Shown here: one piece after another, positions 35,262 through 44,799 of the stretch
Layout: each line of letters begins with the position of its first letter
Numbering within the stretch: position 1 is the stretch's first letter
NCBI GenBank assembly: GCA_947500415.1
Contig: CANMRT010000002.1
Location: 992,001-1,056,000, forward strand
Source: an uncultured Roseicyclus sp.
GTDB taxonomy: Bacteria > Pseudomonadota > Alphaproteobacteria > Rhodobacterales > Rhodobacteraceae
DNA: 64,000 nt
Direction of reading: 5' to 3'
Made by a program: the position numbers and the translations under genes
The notes under the pieces: generated by a model
Database searches by the model: none
Told to the model about the DNA's origin: nothing
What the model saw: only the letters and a program-made list of their open reading frames with translations

Positions 35262-36617
35262 TCACTTCTTACCCGCGGTTCCGTCGAATTTCTTCTCAAG
35301 GCTTTCCCAGCAGTCAATGTAGTCGTCCTGCAGAGGCGCCTCATTTGCCGCAAACCCTGTCAAATGTTGGGGAAACCGGGTCTCGAACATAAACGACATG
35401 GTGTTGTCGAGCTTGTGAGGCTTGAGGTCCGCGTTGGACGCCCCTTCAAATGCATCGCGATCCGGCCCGTGGGGCAGCATCATGTTGTGCAGGCTCATAC
35501 CCCCCGGAACAAAGCCCTGGGGCTTGGCGTCGTACTGGCCGTAAATGTTGCCCATCAGCTCGGACATGATGTTCTTGTGATACCACGGCGGGCGGAACGT
35601 ATCCTCGGCCACCATCCAACGCTCTCGGAAAAGAACGAAGTCGATATTGGCGACACCCGGCTGGCCCGACGGAGCGGTCAACACGGTGAAGATCGACGGA
35701 TCGGGGTGGTCGAACAATACGGCGCCGACCGGGCAATAGGTCTTCAAGTCGTATTTCAACGGCGCGTAGTTGCCGTGCCACGCGACCACGTCCAGTGGCG
35801 AATGGCCAATCTGGGTCCGATGAAACTGCCCACACCATTTGATCGTGACGGTTGAGGGCACCTCGCGATCCTCATAGGCCGCGACTGGTGCCTTGAAGTC
35901 GCGCGGGTTGGCCATGCAATTGGCGCCGATTGGCCCCCGCCCCGGCATCTCGAATTTCGCGCCGTAGTTCTCACATACAAACCCTCGCGCCGGGCCGTCC
36001 AACACCTCAACCCGATAGACCAGTCCGCGGGGAAGGATCGCGATCTCTTGCGGCTCCACATCGATGATGCCCAGTTCGGTGCAAAACCTCAGACGCCCCT
36101 CCTGCGGCACGACAAGCAGCTCACTGTCAGCGGAATAGAAGTAGTCATCCACCATCGACGCAGTGACCAGATAGATATGGCTAGCCATGCCGACTTGCGT
36201 GTTTACATCTCCTGCGGTGGTCATCGTCCGCATACCGGTCAGCCACGTCAGCCTTTCATCGGAATGGGGCACCGCGTCCCAGCGGTATTGCCCGAGGGAG
36301 ATCACATCGGGGTCCACATTCGGTGCGCTCTGCCAATAGGGCAGCGCAATATTTTCATAGCGTTTGGAATGCTTGACGGAGGGGCGAATGCGGTAGCACC
36401 ACGTCCGCTCGGGTCGCACATCGGTAAAGGCCGTCCCCGAGAGTTGTTCGCCATAGAGACCGTAGTTCACCTTCTGTGGCGAATTCATCCCTTGCGGCAA
36501 CGCGCCTGCGAGCGCCTCGGTCTCGAAATCATTGCCAAAGCCCGGCATATAGCCTTCATGGGGCCCGGGTAGACTGGGGGCCTGCACCATCGGACGTGGC
36601 GTGGATTGTTCAGTCAT
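35262..36617 (-). CDS. hmgA: Homogentisate 1,2-dioxygenase HmgA
   Basis: A 451-residue iron dioxygenase that cleaves the homogentisate ring to maleylacetoacetate. The start [24 protein letters not shown] and the iron-site regions ([14 protein letters not shown] with His and Glu, plus a later [12 protein letters not shown]) are diagnostic. GGGGAGAG stands five bases before the ATG. It is the first gene of a co-directional set reaching to the reductive dehalogenase, with spacers of 1 to 100 bases between genes. Confidence 0.95.
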   Translation of the reverse strand: MTEQSTPRPMVQAPSLPGPHEGYMPGFGNDFETEALAGALPQGMNSPQKVNYGLYGEQLSGTAFTDVRPERTWCYRIRPSVKHSKRYENIALPYWQSAPNVDPDVISLGQYRWDAVPHSDERLTWLTGMRTMTTAGDVNTQVGMASHIYLVTASMVDDYFYSADSELLVVPQEGRLRFCTELGIIDVEPQEIAILPRGLVYRVEVLDGPARGFVCENYGAKFEMPGRGPIGANCMANPRDFKAPVAAYEDREVPSTVTIKWCGQFHRTQIGHSPLDVVAWHGNYAPLKYDLKTYCPVGAVLFDHPDPSIFTVLTAPSGQPGVANIDFVLFRERWMVAEDTFRPPWYHKNIMSELMGNIYGQYDAKPQGFVPGGMSLHNMMLPHGPDRDAFEGASNADLKPHKLDNTMSFMFETRFPQHLTGFAANEAPLQDDYIDCWESLEKKFDGTAGKK

Positions 36618-36643
36618 TGCAGCTCTCCCCGTTCGAGAGGGAG

Positions 36644-36664
36644 GTAACAGTTACTTTTGTAACT
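36644..36664. promoter_or_regulatory. Candidate operator upstream of hmgA
   Basis: Three GTAAC/GTTAC half sites lie in a row: GTAAC-A-GTTAC (36644-36654), then AGTTAC-TTTT-GTAACT (36649-36664), 27 bases before the hmgA start. Overlapping inverted repeats at this place suggest a repressor site, for example of a MarR- or GntR-type regulator. No regulator gene is in the cluster, so the protein is unknown. Confidence 0.5.
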
Positions 36665-36812
36665 AACAAGCCTGCAGAGCGAAGGGGCCGCGCCATTTCT
36701 AGAATAAGACGGTAATGCAACTAAGGGGGCGGGAGTTAGGTTTCCGCATCCGAGCCTGGATCCGCTGTGATACGGTCGTCGTTCCCTGAAACAAAAAGTC
36801 AGAACCAACATC

Positions 36813-38054
36813 TCACTTCCGGTCCGCCACTCGCTGATCGTAGCCCTTCAGGGTTTCCAGCAGCGCTTTCCCTTCAGGCACAGAATTCCGGTCGCAAAAC
36901 TCTTGCCAGACGGCACCTGCCGGAAGGTCCTTGATCTCTTCTGTCACCATCAAGCGTTGCGTGTAGTCCAAGCTGGCTTCTGCCGTTTGCAACTGCGCCT
37001 TCGGCATCAAGAGCGCGCGCAGCAGGGCCTTTTGCATGTTGCGCGTGCCGATCACCCAAGCCGCCGTCCGGCTGATCGTGGCGTCGAAGAAATCGAGGCC
37101 GATGCGCGTGCGGTCCAGCAGATCGGCGAACACCAATTCCTGCGCCATCGCCACGATGTCGTCGTTAAGCAGGATTACATGATCACTGTCCCACCGCATT
37201 GGGCGAGACACATGGAGCAGGATTTCATCCAGAAACAAAGCGACCGAGCTGAGTTTATCGGCCACGTTTTCCGTCGGGTGGAAGTGTCCCATATCAAGGC
37301 ACAGTAACGTCTTGTTGCGGATCGCATAGCCCAGGTAGAACTCGTGACTACCGACGGTGCAGGCCTCTACGCCGATGCCGAACAGCTTGGACTCAACCGC
37401 GTCCAAAAAGTGCTCCTGCGGCGACGCCAGCATGGCGTCCAGGGATGCCTCCAACCGCGTCCGGGCGGCCATGCGATCTACCGGGATGTCCTTGTAACCG
37501 TCCGGCACCCAGATGTTGTTGACACAGGCGCTGCCAAGTTCTGCCCCCATCCTTGCAGCAATGTCTCGCGACCGTTTTCCATGCTCGATCCAGAACTCCC
37601 GGATACCCGCATCAGGGTGGGACAAGGTGAGATTATCGTCGGCCTTCGCGTGCGCAAAGAACGTCGGGTTGAAATCAAGGCCAAGGCCCTGCTCGCGCGC
37701 CCATTCCACCCAAGGCGCGAAGTGCGCATATTCGATCTCGTCCCTGTCGGGTGTGGCATCCGTATCGAGATACATCGCGTGTAGGTTCAGCCGATGGGAT
37801 CCTGGGATCTGTGCGTAGGAAAACTCCAGATCCGCGCGAAGCTCATCCGGCGTGCGGGCGCGGCCCGGGTGATTCCCGGTCGCTTGAATGCCGCCACCGG
37901 ACGCGCCGGTCTTAGCCTCGAACCCCGCCACGTCGTCGCCCTGCCAGCAATGCATGGAGATTGGAATGCCCGCTAAACGCTCCATCGCCGCTTCTGTATC
38001 CACGCCCCAGTCGGCGAAGATCGCGCGTGCGGTGTCGTAATTCTGCTTTGTCAT
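36813..38054 (-). CDS. rhaA: L-rhamnose isomerase RhaA
   Basis: A 413-residue enzyme of the E. coli RhaA type that converts L-rhamnose to L-rhamnulose. It shows the conserved start SMHCWQGDDVAGFE, the ATGNHPGRART block, the metal-site segments DAVESKLFGIGVE and CLDMGHFHPTE, and HVSRPMRWDSDHV. It ends the minus-strand rhaD-rhaA unit and starts 14 bases after rhaD. The isomerase is of the RhaA type rather than the shorter RhaI type. Confidence 0.93.
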   Translation of the reverse strand: MTKQNYDTARAIFADWGVDTEAAMERLAGIPISMHCWQGDDVAGFEAKTGASGGGIQATGNHPGRARTPDELRADLEFSYAQIPGSHRLNLHAMYLDTDATPDRDEIEYAHFAPWVEWAREQGLGLDFNPTFFAHAKADDNLTLSHPDAGIREFWIEHGKRSRDIAARMGAELGSACVNNIWVPDGYKDIPVDRMAARTRLEASLDAMLASPQEHFLDAVESKLFGIGVEACTVGSHEFYLGYAIRNKTLLCLDMGHFHPTENVADKLSSVALFLDEILLHVSRPMRWDSDHVILLNDDIVAMAQELVFADLLDRTRIGLDFFDATISRTAAWVIGTRNMQKALLRALLMPKAQLQTAEASLDYTQRLMVTEEIKDLPAGAVWQEFCDRNSVPEGKALLETLKGYDQRVADRK

Positions 38055-38068
38055 AACGCCGCCCTCCC

Positions 38069-40171
38069 CTAACGCGTGAACGCCTGAACGTTTCCCGCAT
38101 CCACGTTGATGATGTTGCCCGTGGACTTCGCAGACAGATCAGCGGCGAAGAAAAACGCGGCTTCCGCAATATCTTCCGGCAGTACAGAGCGCTTTAGCAT
38201 GGAACGTTCTCGGTACATCTCCTCCAGCCCGGCTTTGTCCGTGCCGTAGGTCGAGGCGCGTTGATCCAGCCAATCGCCTTGCCAGATCTTCGAACCTTGC
38301 AGCACCGCATCAGGGTTTACGACGTTGACGCGAATGCCTGCCTCCGCCCCTTCAAGCGCGAGGCAGCGGGCCAGATGCAGCTCACTGGCTTTCGCGGTGC
38401 AATAGGCCGATGCGTTCGGGCTGGCCGCAAGGCCGTTCTTGGAGCCGACGAACACAACCGATCCGCCCATATCCTGCACCCGGAACATCTTGAACGCTTC
38501 CCGGCTGACAAGGAAATAACCGGTGCTCAGGATATCCATGTTTTTCTGCCACAACGCTAATGACGTCTCTTCCACTGGCGCAGATGAGGCGATGCCTGCG
38601 TTCGACACCAGAATATCAATGCCGCCAAATTCCACTGCAGCCGCTGCGAAGGCGTCCGCAACTGCGGTCTCACTCGTGACATTCATGGATACGCTTCGGA
38701 CGACATCGTCAGAAAAGCTGTTGCTCAGGGCGTCCGTGGTGGCAGACAGGGCGTCATCGTCGATATCCGCCAGGACCACGCAGGCCCCCTCCGCCAGGTA
38801 TCGCGCCGCCGTAGCCGATCCAATGCCCCCCGCCCCGCCGGTAACCAGTGCCACCCGACCTGCCAGTGCTTTGGGCTTGGGCATGCGTTGCAGCTTGGCC
38901 TCTTCAAGCAGCCAGTATTCGATGTCGAAGGCCTCTTGCTCGGGCAATCCGCAGTAGGTGCTGACCGCACTGGCACCGCGCATGACGTTGATCGCGTTGA
39001 CGTAAAACTCAGCTGAGATTCGCGCAGTTGCCTTGTCCTTGGCAAAGGTGATCATGCCGACGCCGGGGATTAGATAGACGACGGCGTTCGGGTCGCGCAG
39101 CGGCGGGCTGTCGTCATGCTTGCAGCGCTCGTAGTAGGCGGCGTAGTCCTCGCGATAGGCGGCGACTTGTGCCGGCAGACCCTCCAGCACTGCGTCCACA
39201 TCCGGTTTCGCAGGGTCAAAGCTGACCACGAGAGGGCGAATTTTCGTGCGCAGGAAGTGGTCGGGACAAGATGTGCCGAGGGCCGCAAGGGCCTCCATAT
39301 CGCGTGCGTTAACGAACTCCAGCACCGTGTCGCTGTCCTCAAAGTGTCCCACCATGTGCTGTTGACCGGATACCATCCCCCGTATCGCAGGCATCAGTTT
39401 TGCGGCGATCGCGCGTCGTTCCATCGCTGAAACCGGGTTGTGGATCACCCCGCCAAAGGCAGGCACGCCCTCAGTCTTGGCGGCAAACCAATCCATCGCC
39501 TTCTGAATGACGTCGACGGTCAGGTTGTAGCAGGCTTCTGCGTCGTCATCCCAAGTGAACAGCCCATGGCTTTCCAGAACCACACCCTTGGCGTCCGGGT
39601 TTTTCAGGCAAAAGTCTTCCAACCAAAGACCCAACTCGTAACCGGGCCGTTTCCAAGGCAACCACCCGATATCATTGCCGAAAATCTCTGCTGTCAAAGC
39701 CTTGCTGTCCGCCGCTGCGGCAATCGCGATGATGGCATCGGGGTGCATGTGATCCACATGCTTGCGCGGAACATAGGCGTGCAACGGCGTGTCGATGGAG
39801 GCGGCGCGGGCATTTAGGTTGAAGGTGCAATGGGGCAGCAGGCCAACCATCTCATCTTCAAACTCGACGCCGCGATAAATGCCCTTCAAGGCGCGCAACT
39901 TATCCATGTAAAGCGTGGCAAACCCGTCCATCTTGATGGATCCGACGTCGCCCCCCGATCCCTTGACCCAAAGCACCTCGACCAATTCGCCGGACAAGGG
40001 ATCGGCCTCCATGACCTTTGCTGACGTGTTCCCGCCCCCGTAGTTGGTAATCCGCTTGTCAGACCCCAGCAGGTTCGAGCGATAGAGCAACTTCTCCGAC
40101 TCGGACATCTGGGCTGCTTTTGATGCATCCCAATCGTTGGATAAGCGCGCCTTTTCAGTGGTTTCCAACAT
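38069..40171 (-). CDS. rhaD: Bifunctional rhamnulose-1-phosphate aldolase/alcohol dehydrogenase (RhaD-SDR fusion)
   Basis: A 700-residue fusion. Residues about 20-400 are a class II aldolase of the adducin-like fold with the metal histidines in TPLHAYVPRKHVDHMHPDA. Residues about 430-695 are a short-chain dehydrogenase with VTGGAGGIGSATA and the catalytic YCTAK. It splits rhamnulose-1-phosphate into dihydroxyacetone phosphate and lactaldehyde and then oxidises or reduces the lactaldehyde. The ATG at 40171 is chosen over an open frame starting at 40252 that runs into the operator region. Confidence 0.92.
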   Translation of the reverse strand: MLETTEKARLSNDWDASKAAQMSESEKLLYRSNLLGSDKRITNYGGGNTSAKVMEADPLSGELVEVLWVKGSGGDVGSIKMDGFATLYMDKLRALKGIYRGVEFEDEMVGLLPHCTFNLNARAASIDTPLHAYVPRKHVDHMHPDAIIAIAAAADSKALTAEIFGNDIGWLPWKRPGYELGLWLEDFCLKNPDAKGVVLESHGLFTWDDDAEACYNLTVDVIQKAMDWFAAKTEGVPAFGGVIHNPVSAMERRAIAAKLMPAIRGMVSGQQHMVGHFEDSDTVLEFVNARDMEALAALGTSCPDHFLRTKIRPLVVSFDPAKPDVDAVLEGLPAQVAAYREDYAAYYERCKHDDSPPLRDPNAVVYLIPGVGMITFAKDKATARISAEFYVNAINVMRGASAVSTYCGLPEQEAFDIEYWLLEEAKLQRMPKPKALAGRVALVTGGAGGIGSATAARYLAEGACVVLADIDDDALSATTDALSNSFSDDVVRSVSMNVTSETAVADAFAAAAVEFGGIDILVSNAGIASSAPVEETSLALWQKNMDILSTGYFLVSREAFKMFRVQDMGGSVVFVGSKNGLAASPNASAYCTAKASELHLARCLALEGAEAGIRVNVVNPDAVLQGSKIWQGDWLDQRASTYGTDKAGLEEMYRERSMLKRSVLPEDIAEAAFFFAADLSAKSTGNIINVDAGNVQAFTR

Positions 40172-40258
40172 GAAGCCTCCCCTTCGGATGTCCGTTTGTC
40201 CGGCAATTAATCTGTTCCAAGGCTGCGGCGAGGCACAACATAAGTCAATCACGAATAA

Positions 40259-40299
40259 TCATTTCCAATCATTCTGCATCGCAGCATGATTGGAAATGA
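40259..40299. promoter_or_regulatory. 41-base palindromic operator of the rhamnose genes
   Basis: Arms of 14 bases (40259-40272 and 40286-40299) are perfect inverted repeats. The loop continues the symmetry (CTGC-ATC-GCAG), so the whole 41 bases are palindromic except for one pair and the centre. AATCATT occurs at 40257 and 40267, ten bases apart, and AATGATT again at 40305, the helical spacing expected of a DeoR operator. It lies between rhaD (minus) and deoR (plus). Confidence 0.72.
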
Positions 40300-40361
40300 C
40301 ATTTAATGATTGACAGATGCGCAGATGAGGGACCAACGTGACTCAAATCTGGGAGGATTCG

Positions 40362-41162
40362 ATGCACGAGAAAGAACGCCACAACGTGATCCTGTCGGCA
40401 GTGCAGGAGCGTCCTGTTGTGACGGTGGCGGAATTCTGCGCGATGACTGGCGCGTCCGAAGCGACGGTCCGGCGCGACATCAACACGCTTCACACTCAAA
40501 AGCGCCTGCGCCGCGTGCGGGGCGGGGCGGAGGCATTGACGCCGCCACAGTTTGTGGGCCTTGCGGGGCGCACATTTGCCGTGAACGAGACGATGCGCGG
40601 CCCCGAGAAGCAGGCCATTGCACGGGCGGCAGTGGAGCTTTGCGATGACGGTGACGCGATCATCGTCAACGGTGGAACGACGACATTTCAGATGGTGCAT
40701 CCCCTCGCCACACGCCGAATGCAGGTTTTCACCAACTCTTTCCCAATCGCCGAGCATCTCCTGAAGAATTCCAAGAACACCGTCATGCTGTCGGGCGGTG
40801 TGATCTATCGTGAGCAAAACATTATTCTGTCGCCGTTCGACAATGACGTAACGCGCAATTTCGCCGCGACCCGCATGTTCATGGGCGCCCAAGGCCTCGG
40901 ACCGCTTGGATTGATGGAAGCCGATCCGCTTCTCATCCAAGCCGAGCAGAAACTGATCGGTCAGGCGGACGAGTTGGTGGTTCTGGTGGACAGCTCGAAA
41001 TTCGAACAACGCTCCAGCCTCGTGCTGTGCCCCCTTAACCGGATCGATGCGGTGATCACTGATGACGGCATTTCTGATCGCGCACGCGCAATGCTGGACC
41101 AGGCAGAAATCAAACTGATCGTGGCGCAAACAGGCGCTGCGGCGGAAACCGGATCGGGCTGA
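40362..41162 (+). CDS. rhaR: DeoR family regulator of rhamnose catabolism
   Basis: A 266-residue DeoR-type repressor with an N-terminal helix-turn-helix (VTVAEFCAMTGASEATVRRDINTLH), RVRGGAEAL and a DeoRC effector domain (VNGGTTTFQMVHPL, VDSSKFEQRSS). The ATG at 40362 has GGGAGG five bases before it; the GTG at 40338 is possible but has no such site. It is the first gene of the plus-strand transport operon, and it faces rhaD across the large palindrome, so it most likely represses both. Confidence 0.87.
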   Translation: MHEKERHNVILSAVQERPVVTVAEFCAMTGASEATVRRDINTLHTQKRLRRVRGGAEALTPPQFVGLAGRTFAVNETMRGPEKQAIARAAVELCDDGDAIIVNGGTTTFQMVHPLATRRMQVFTNSFPIAEHLLKNSKNTVMLSGGVIYREQNIILSPFDNDVTRNFAATRMFMGAQGLGPLGLMEADPLLIQAEQKLIGQADELVVLVDSSKFEQRSSLVLCPLNRIDAVITDDGISDRARAMLDQAEIKLIVAQTGAAAETGSG

Positions 41163-41200
41163 CGCCCCCATCCATCAAGACGAACTCAACGGGAGGAACT

Positions 41201-42202
41201 ATGATGAGTATCACACGTAGAATTTTTGGCGGTACCGCTTTGGCGGCCTTGATGATGACCGGCTCAATGGCCCACGCCGATGATCCGATCCGCATCGCAT
41301 TGGTCGTCAAGGCGCTTGGCATTGGCTTCTTTGAGGCTGCAAACGATGGCGCCATGGAAGCAGCAGAGGAACTCGGCAACGTCGAGATCATCTACACTGG
41401 CCCCACGTCCACCACGGCTGAGGGTCAGATCGAAGTGATCAACTCGCTGATCGCACAAGGCGTGGATGCAATTGCTGTGTCAGCAAATGACCCTGACGCG
41501 CTGGTGCCAGTGCTGGAACGCGCCATGCAACGCGGCATTGCCGTGATCTCGTTCGACTCTGGCGTCGCGGAAGATGGCCGGATGCTGCATCTCGCGCCAT
41601 CCTCGGACGCGCTGATCGGGCGGACGATCATTCAACTGGCCGCAGACCACCTGCCAGACGGCGGCCAAGTCGCGCTTTTGTCGGCCACAGCGACATCCAC
41701 GAACCAGAACACCTGGATCGCCGAGATGAACGCGGTCATGGGCGACTACCCCGGCATCGAAGTTGTGGCGACGGTCTATGGCGATGACCTGGCCGACCGC
41801 TCCTACCGCGAAGCCATTGGCCTGATGCAGACCTACCCTGATCTGGACGCGATCATCGCGCCGACATCCGTGGGCATCGTGGCCGCCGCTCAAGCGGTCG
41901 TCGACCAAGATATGGTCGGGCAAGTGAACGTCACGGGCCTTGGCCTGCCGTCCGAGATGGCCGGGGCCATCGAGTCTGGCGCGTCGCAATCCTTCGCGAT
42001 CTGGAATCCGATTGATCTGGGATACGCAGCGACGATGCTGGCTTACGAGCTGTCGGCCAATGGGGCCGAAGCCGCCCCCGGCGCCGTAATCCCGATGGGT
42101 CGCATGGGCGAGTTGGAGTTGGACGACACCACGACCGGTGCGATGGCCCTACCGTTCACCTATGACGCTTCAAACATCGAGCAGTTCCGCGAGATCTTCT
42201 GA
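41201..42202 (+). CDS. rhaS: Rhamnose ABC transporter substrate-binding protein RhaS
   Basis: A 333-residue type I periplasmic binding protein. The signal peptide (residues 1-26) contains TRRIFGG, which is close to a twin-arginine motif, and ends in AHA. The mature part follows the RhaS pattern (VVKALGIGFFEAANDGAMEAAEELG, VDAIAVSANDPDALVPVLERA). GGGAGGA precedes two adjacent ATG codons (41201 and 41204), either of which may be used. It is followed by a hairpin and rhaT. Confidence 0.9.
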   Translation: MMSITRRIFGGTALAALMMTGSMAHADDPIRIALVVKALGIGFFEAANDGAMEAAEELGNVEIIYTGPTSTTAEGQIEVINSLIAQGVDAIAVSANDPDALVPVLERAMQRGIAVISFDSGVAEDGRMLHLAPSSDALIGRTIIQLAADHLPDGGQVALLSATATSTNQNTWIAEMNAVMGDYPGIEVVATVYGDDLADRSYREAIGLMQTYPDLDAIIAPTSVGIVAAAQAVVDQDMVGQVNVTGLGLPSEMAGAIESGASQSFAIWNPIDLGYAATMLAYELSANGAEAAPGAVIPMGRMGELELDDTTTGAMALPFTYDASNIEQFREIF

Positions 42203-42220
42203 TCTTTGCCCCCTGCCTTG

Positions 42221-42246
42221 CCCGGCGCGCGGCCACGTGCGCCGGG
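42221..42246 (+). terminator. Stem-loop after rhaS
   Basis: CCCGGCGC (42221-42228) pairs with GCGCCGGG (42239-42246) over a ten-base loop. There is no strong U-tract, so it may act as an mRNA stabiliser or weak attenuator that raises the level of the binding protein relative to the rest of the operon. Confidence 0.5.
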
Positions 42247-42271
42247 TTCTCCAAACCTCACGGGTAATCCG

Positions 42272-43804
42272 ATGTCTCAACCAGCCCTCAACACAACAGA
42301 GGCGCAGGACACACCCGTCCTCCGCCTTGCCGGGATCACCAAGACCTTCCCGGGTGTGAAGGCCCTCAATGAGGTGTCGTTAGAACTCTATCCCGGCCAA
42401 GTCACTGCACTGATCGGTGAAAACGGCGCGGGAAAATCGACCATTGTGAAGGTTCTGACCGGCATCTACCGCGCCGACGGCGGCACCATCTCGGTCGACG
42501 ACCGGCAAGTGAATTTCACTTCTGCAGAAGATGCGACAGCCGCTGGGATCACCGCCATCCATCAGGAAACCGTCCTGTTCGACGAATTGTCTGTCGCAGA
42601 GAACATCTTCATCGGCCATGCCCCCCGTGGGCGGTTTGGCTTGATCGATACCGCCGCCATGAACGCACGCGCACAGGGCATTCTGGACCGTATCGATGCG
42701 CCGCTGACCGCATCTACACCGCTCAAAGACCTCGGCATCGCCAACAAACACCTCGTTGCCATCGCCCGCGCCCTGTCGGTGGATGCGCGCGTGGTCATCA
42801 TGGATGAGCCGACCGCCGCGCTGTCGCAAAAGGAAATTGAAGAGCTTTACGATTTGGTGGGCCGCCTGAAGGCCGAGGGTCGTGCGATCCTGTTCATCTC
42901 TCACAAGTTTGATGAGATTTTCCGCATCGCGGACCGCTATGCCGTGTTCCGTGATGGGGAACATGTGGGCGCGGGCCTGATGGCCAATGTGACCGAAGGC
43001 GACCTTGTGCAACTCATGGTCGGGCGTTCCGTCGATCAGATTTTTCCGGCCCGAGAGGCCAAAATCGGCGCGGAAGTGCTGCGCATCGAAGGCTTCGCAC
43101 ATCCTACCGAGTTCGATGATATCTCCCTGATGCTGAACGCAGGCGAGATCCTTGGCTTTTACGGCCTTGTTGGCGCCGGCCGGTCCGAGTTGATGCAAGC
43201 CATTTTCGGGATCACCAAACCTTCCGCTGGAACGCTGCACATCGGCGGCGAAGCCCGCACGATCCATTCGCCCGCTGACGCCATCGCGAACGGGATCGTC
43301 TACGTGCCGGAAGATCGCGGCAAGCAGGGCGCGGTTCTGGGCCTGCCCATTTTCCAAAACGTGACTTTGCCGTCATTGTCTCAAACATCGAAAAGGGGTT
43401 TCCTGAAACTCGCCAACGAATTTGCCCTCGCGCGGGAATATACCGAACGGCTGGAACTGCGCGCCGCGGCGCTGGATCAGGACGTGGGTAACCTGTCGGG
43501 TGGTAATCAGCAGAAAGTGGTAATCGCCAAATGGCTGGCCACAAAACCCCGCGTGATTATTCTGGATGAGCCGACAAAAGGGATCGACATCGGGTCTAAA
43601 GCTGCAGTCCATTCATTCATGGCCGAATTGGCGGCGGAGGGCCTTGCGGTAATCATGATCAGCTCGGAACTGCCGGAAATCCTTGGCATGTCAGATCGCG
43701 TGATCGTCATGCGGGAGGGGTTAATCGCAGCAGAATTGGCCCGTGATGAGCTAAGCGCGGAGACCCTTGTCCGCCACGCCGCCGGGATTGGAGCGCCGTC
43801 ATGA
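42272..43804 (+). CDS. rhaT: Rhamnose ABC transporter ATPase RhaT
   Basis: A 510-residue ATPase with two ABC domains. The first has Walker A GENGAGKST (about residue 48) and Walker B VVIMDEPTAALS. The second has a degenerate P-loop (GLVGAGRSE) and an intact signature LSGGNQQ with VIILDEPTKGID, the usual RbsA-like form. The ATG at 42272 is used. Upstream in-frame sequence from 42206 overlaps the stem-loop. It overlaps rhaP by ATGA. Confidence 0.92.
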   Translation: MSQPALNTTEAQDTPVLRLAGITKTFPGVKALNEVSLELYPGQVTALIGENGAGKSTIVKVLTGIYRADGGTISVDDRQVNFTSAEDATAAGITAIHQETVLFDELSVAENIFIGHAPRGRFGLIDTAAMNARAQGILDRIDAPLTASTPLKDLGIANKHLVAIARALSVDARVVIMDEPTAALSQKEIEELYDLVGRLKAEGRAILFISHKFDEIFRIADRYAVFRDGEHVGAGLMANVTEGDLVQLMVGRSVDQIFPAREAKIGAEVLRIEGFAHPTEFDDISLMLNAGEILGFYGLVGAGRSELMQAIFGITKPSAGTLHIGGEARTIHSPADAIANGIVYVPEDRGKQGAVLGLPIFQNVTLPSLSQTSKRGFLKLANEFALAREYTERLELRAAALDQDVGNLSGGNQQKVVIAKWLATKPRVIILDEPTKGIDIGSKAAVHSFMAELAAEGLAVIMISSELPEILGMSDRVIVMREGLIAAELARDELSAETLVRHAAGIGAPS

Positions 43805-44799
43805 TCCGCCTTTTGAAATCACGTGAGGCGCTGCTTGTCGCCGTGATCATTGCGCTGACCGCCCTGATCGCCAGCCGTTTTCCCGCGTTCATCGCGCCCG
43901 CCAACCTCGTGAACGTGTTCACCGATACGTCGCCACTGATCATTCTGGCGATCGGGCAGGCCATCGTAATCCTGACACGTTGCATCGACCTGTCCGTCGC
44001 CTCCAACCTCGCGCTGACCGGTATGGTCTGCGCAATGGTCAACGTGGCTTACCCCGATCTGCCGATCCCCGTTATCATCGGCATGGCCTTGATGCTCGGC
44101 GCTGCCCTGGGCGCAATTAACGGCATCCTCGTTTGGAAACTGACCATCCCGCCCATCGTGGTGACGCTAGGCACACTGACCATCTATCGCGGCATCATTT
44201 TCGTCATCTCGGACGGTGCATGGGTCAATGCACACGAGATGTCGGCCAGCTTCACCGGGTTTCCACGGGCCGAGATCCTGGGCCTGCCCGTTCTTGCTTG
44301 GCTCGCGATCCTGACCGCTGCCACCTTTTTCGTTGTCATCGCTCGTACGCCCCTTGGCCGCTCCTTCTACGCGGTCGGCGGCAATCCCAATGCCTCCGTC
44401 TATGCAGGTATCAACGTGGGCAGAACGCAGTTCTGGGCCTTCGTGCTGTCAGGAATGTTGGCGGGGCTGACGGGCTATCTCTGGGTGGCGCGCTACTCGG
44501 TCGCCTACGTCGATATCGCCAAAGGGTTCGAGTTGGAGGTTGTGGCGGCCTGCGTTATCGGCGGCATCGCCATCGCGGGCGGGGCGGGCACCGTTATGGG
44601 CGCGATCCTTGGCGCGATCTTCCTTGGCATCATCAAGAATGCACTGCCCGTCGTCGGAATATCTCCATTCTGGCAACTGGCGATTTCCGGTGCGGCCATC
44701 GTGATCGCGGTCGCCTTCAACGCCCGTGCTGGCCGCGCGAAGGGCCGCATCATCCTCAAGAAAGCTGAGGCACAGGCTCAGGGAGCGACCGCATCATGA
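43801..44799 (+). CDS. rhaP: Rhamnose ABC transporter permease RhaP
   Basis: A 332-residue RbsC-family permease with about nine or ten hydrophobic segments and the cytoplasmic coupling loop YAVGGNPNASVYAGINV near residue 190. CIDLSVASNLALTG matches the conserved second segment. It overlaps rhaT and rhaQ by four bases each. With RhaQ it forms the membrane channel for rhamnose. Confidence 0.9.
   Translation: MIRLLKSREALLVAVIIALTALIASRFPAFIAPANLVNVFTDTSPLIILAIGQAIVILTRCIDLSVASNLALTGMVCAMVNVAYPDLPIPVIIGMALMLGAALGAINGILVWKLTIPPIVVTLGTLTIYRGIIFVISDGAWVNAHEMSASFTGFPRAEILGLPVLAWLAILTAATFFVVIARTPLGRSFYAVGGNPNASVYAGINVGRTQFWAFVLSGMLAGLTGYLWVARYSVAYVDIAKGFELEVVAACVIGGIAIAGGAGTVMGAILGAIFLGIIKNALPVVGISPFWQLAISGAAIVIAVAFNARAGRAKGRIILKKAEAQAQGATAS

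Noticed and set aside
38069-40171. RhaD-dehydrogenase fusion as a novel enzyme
   Set aside because: The aldolase/short-chain dehydrogenase fusion is a known form of the rhamnose pathway in many bacteria.
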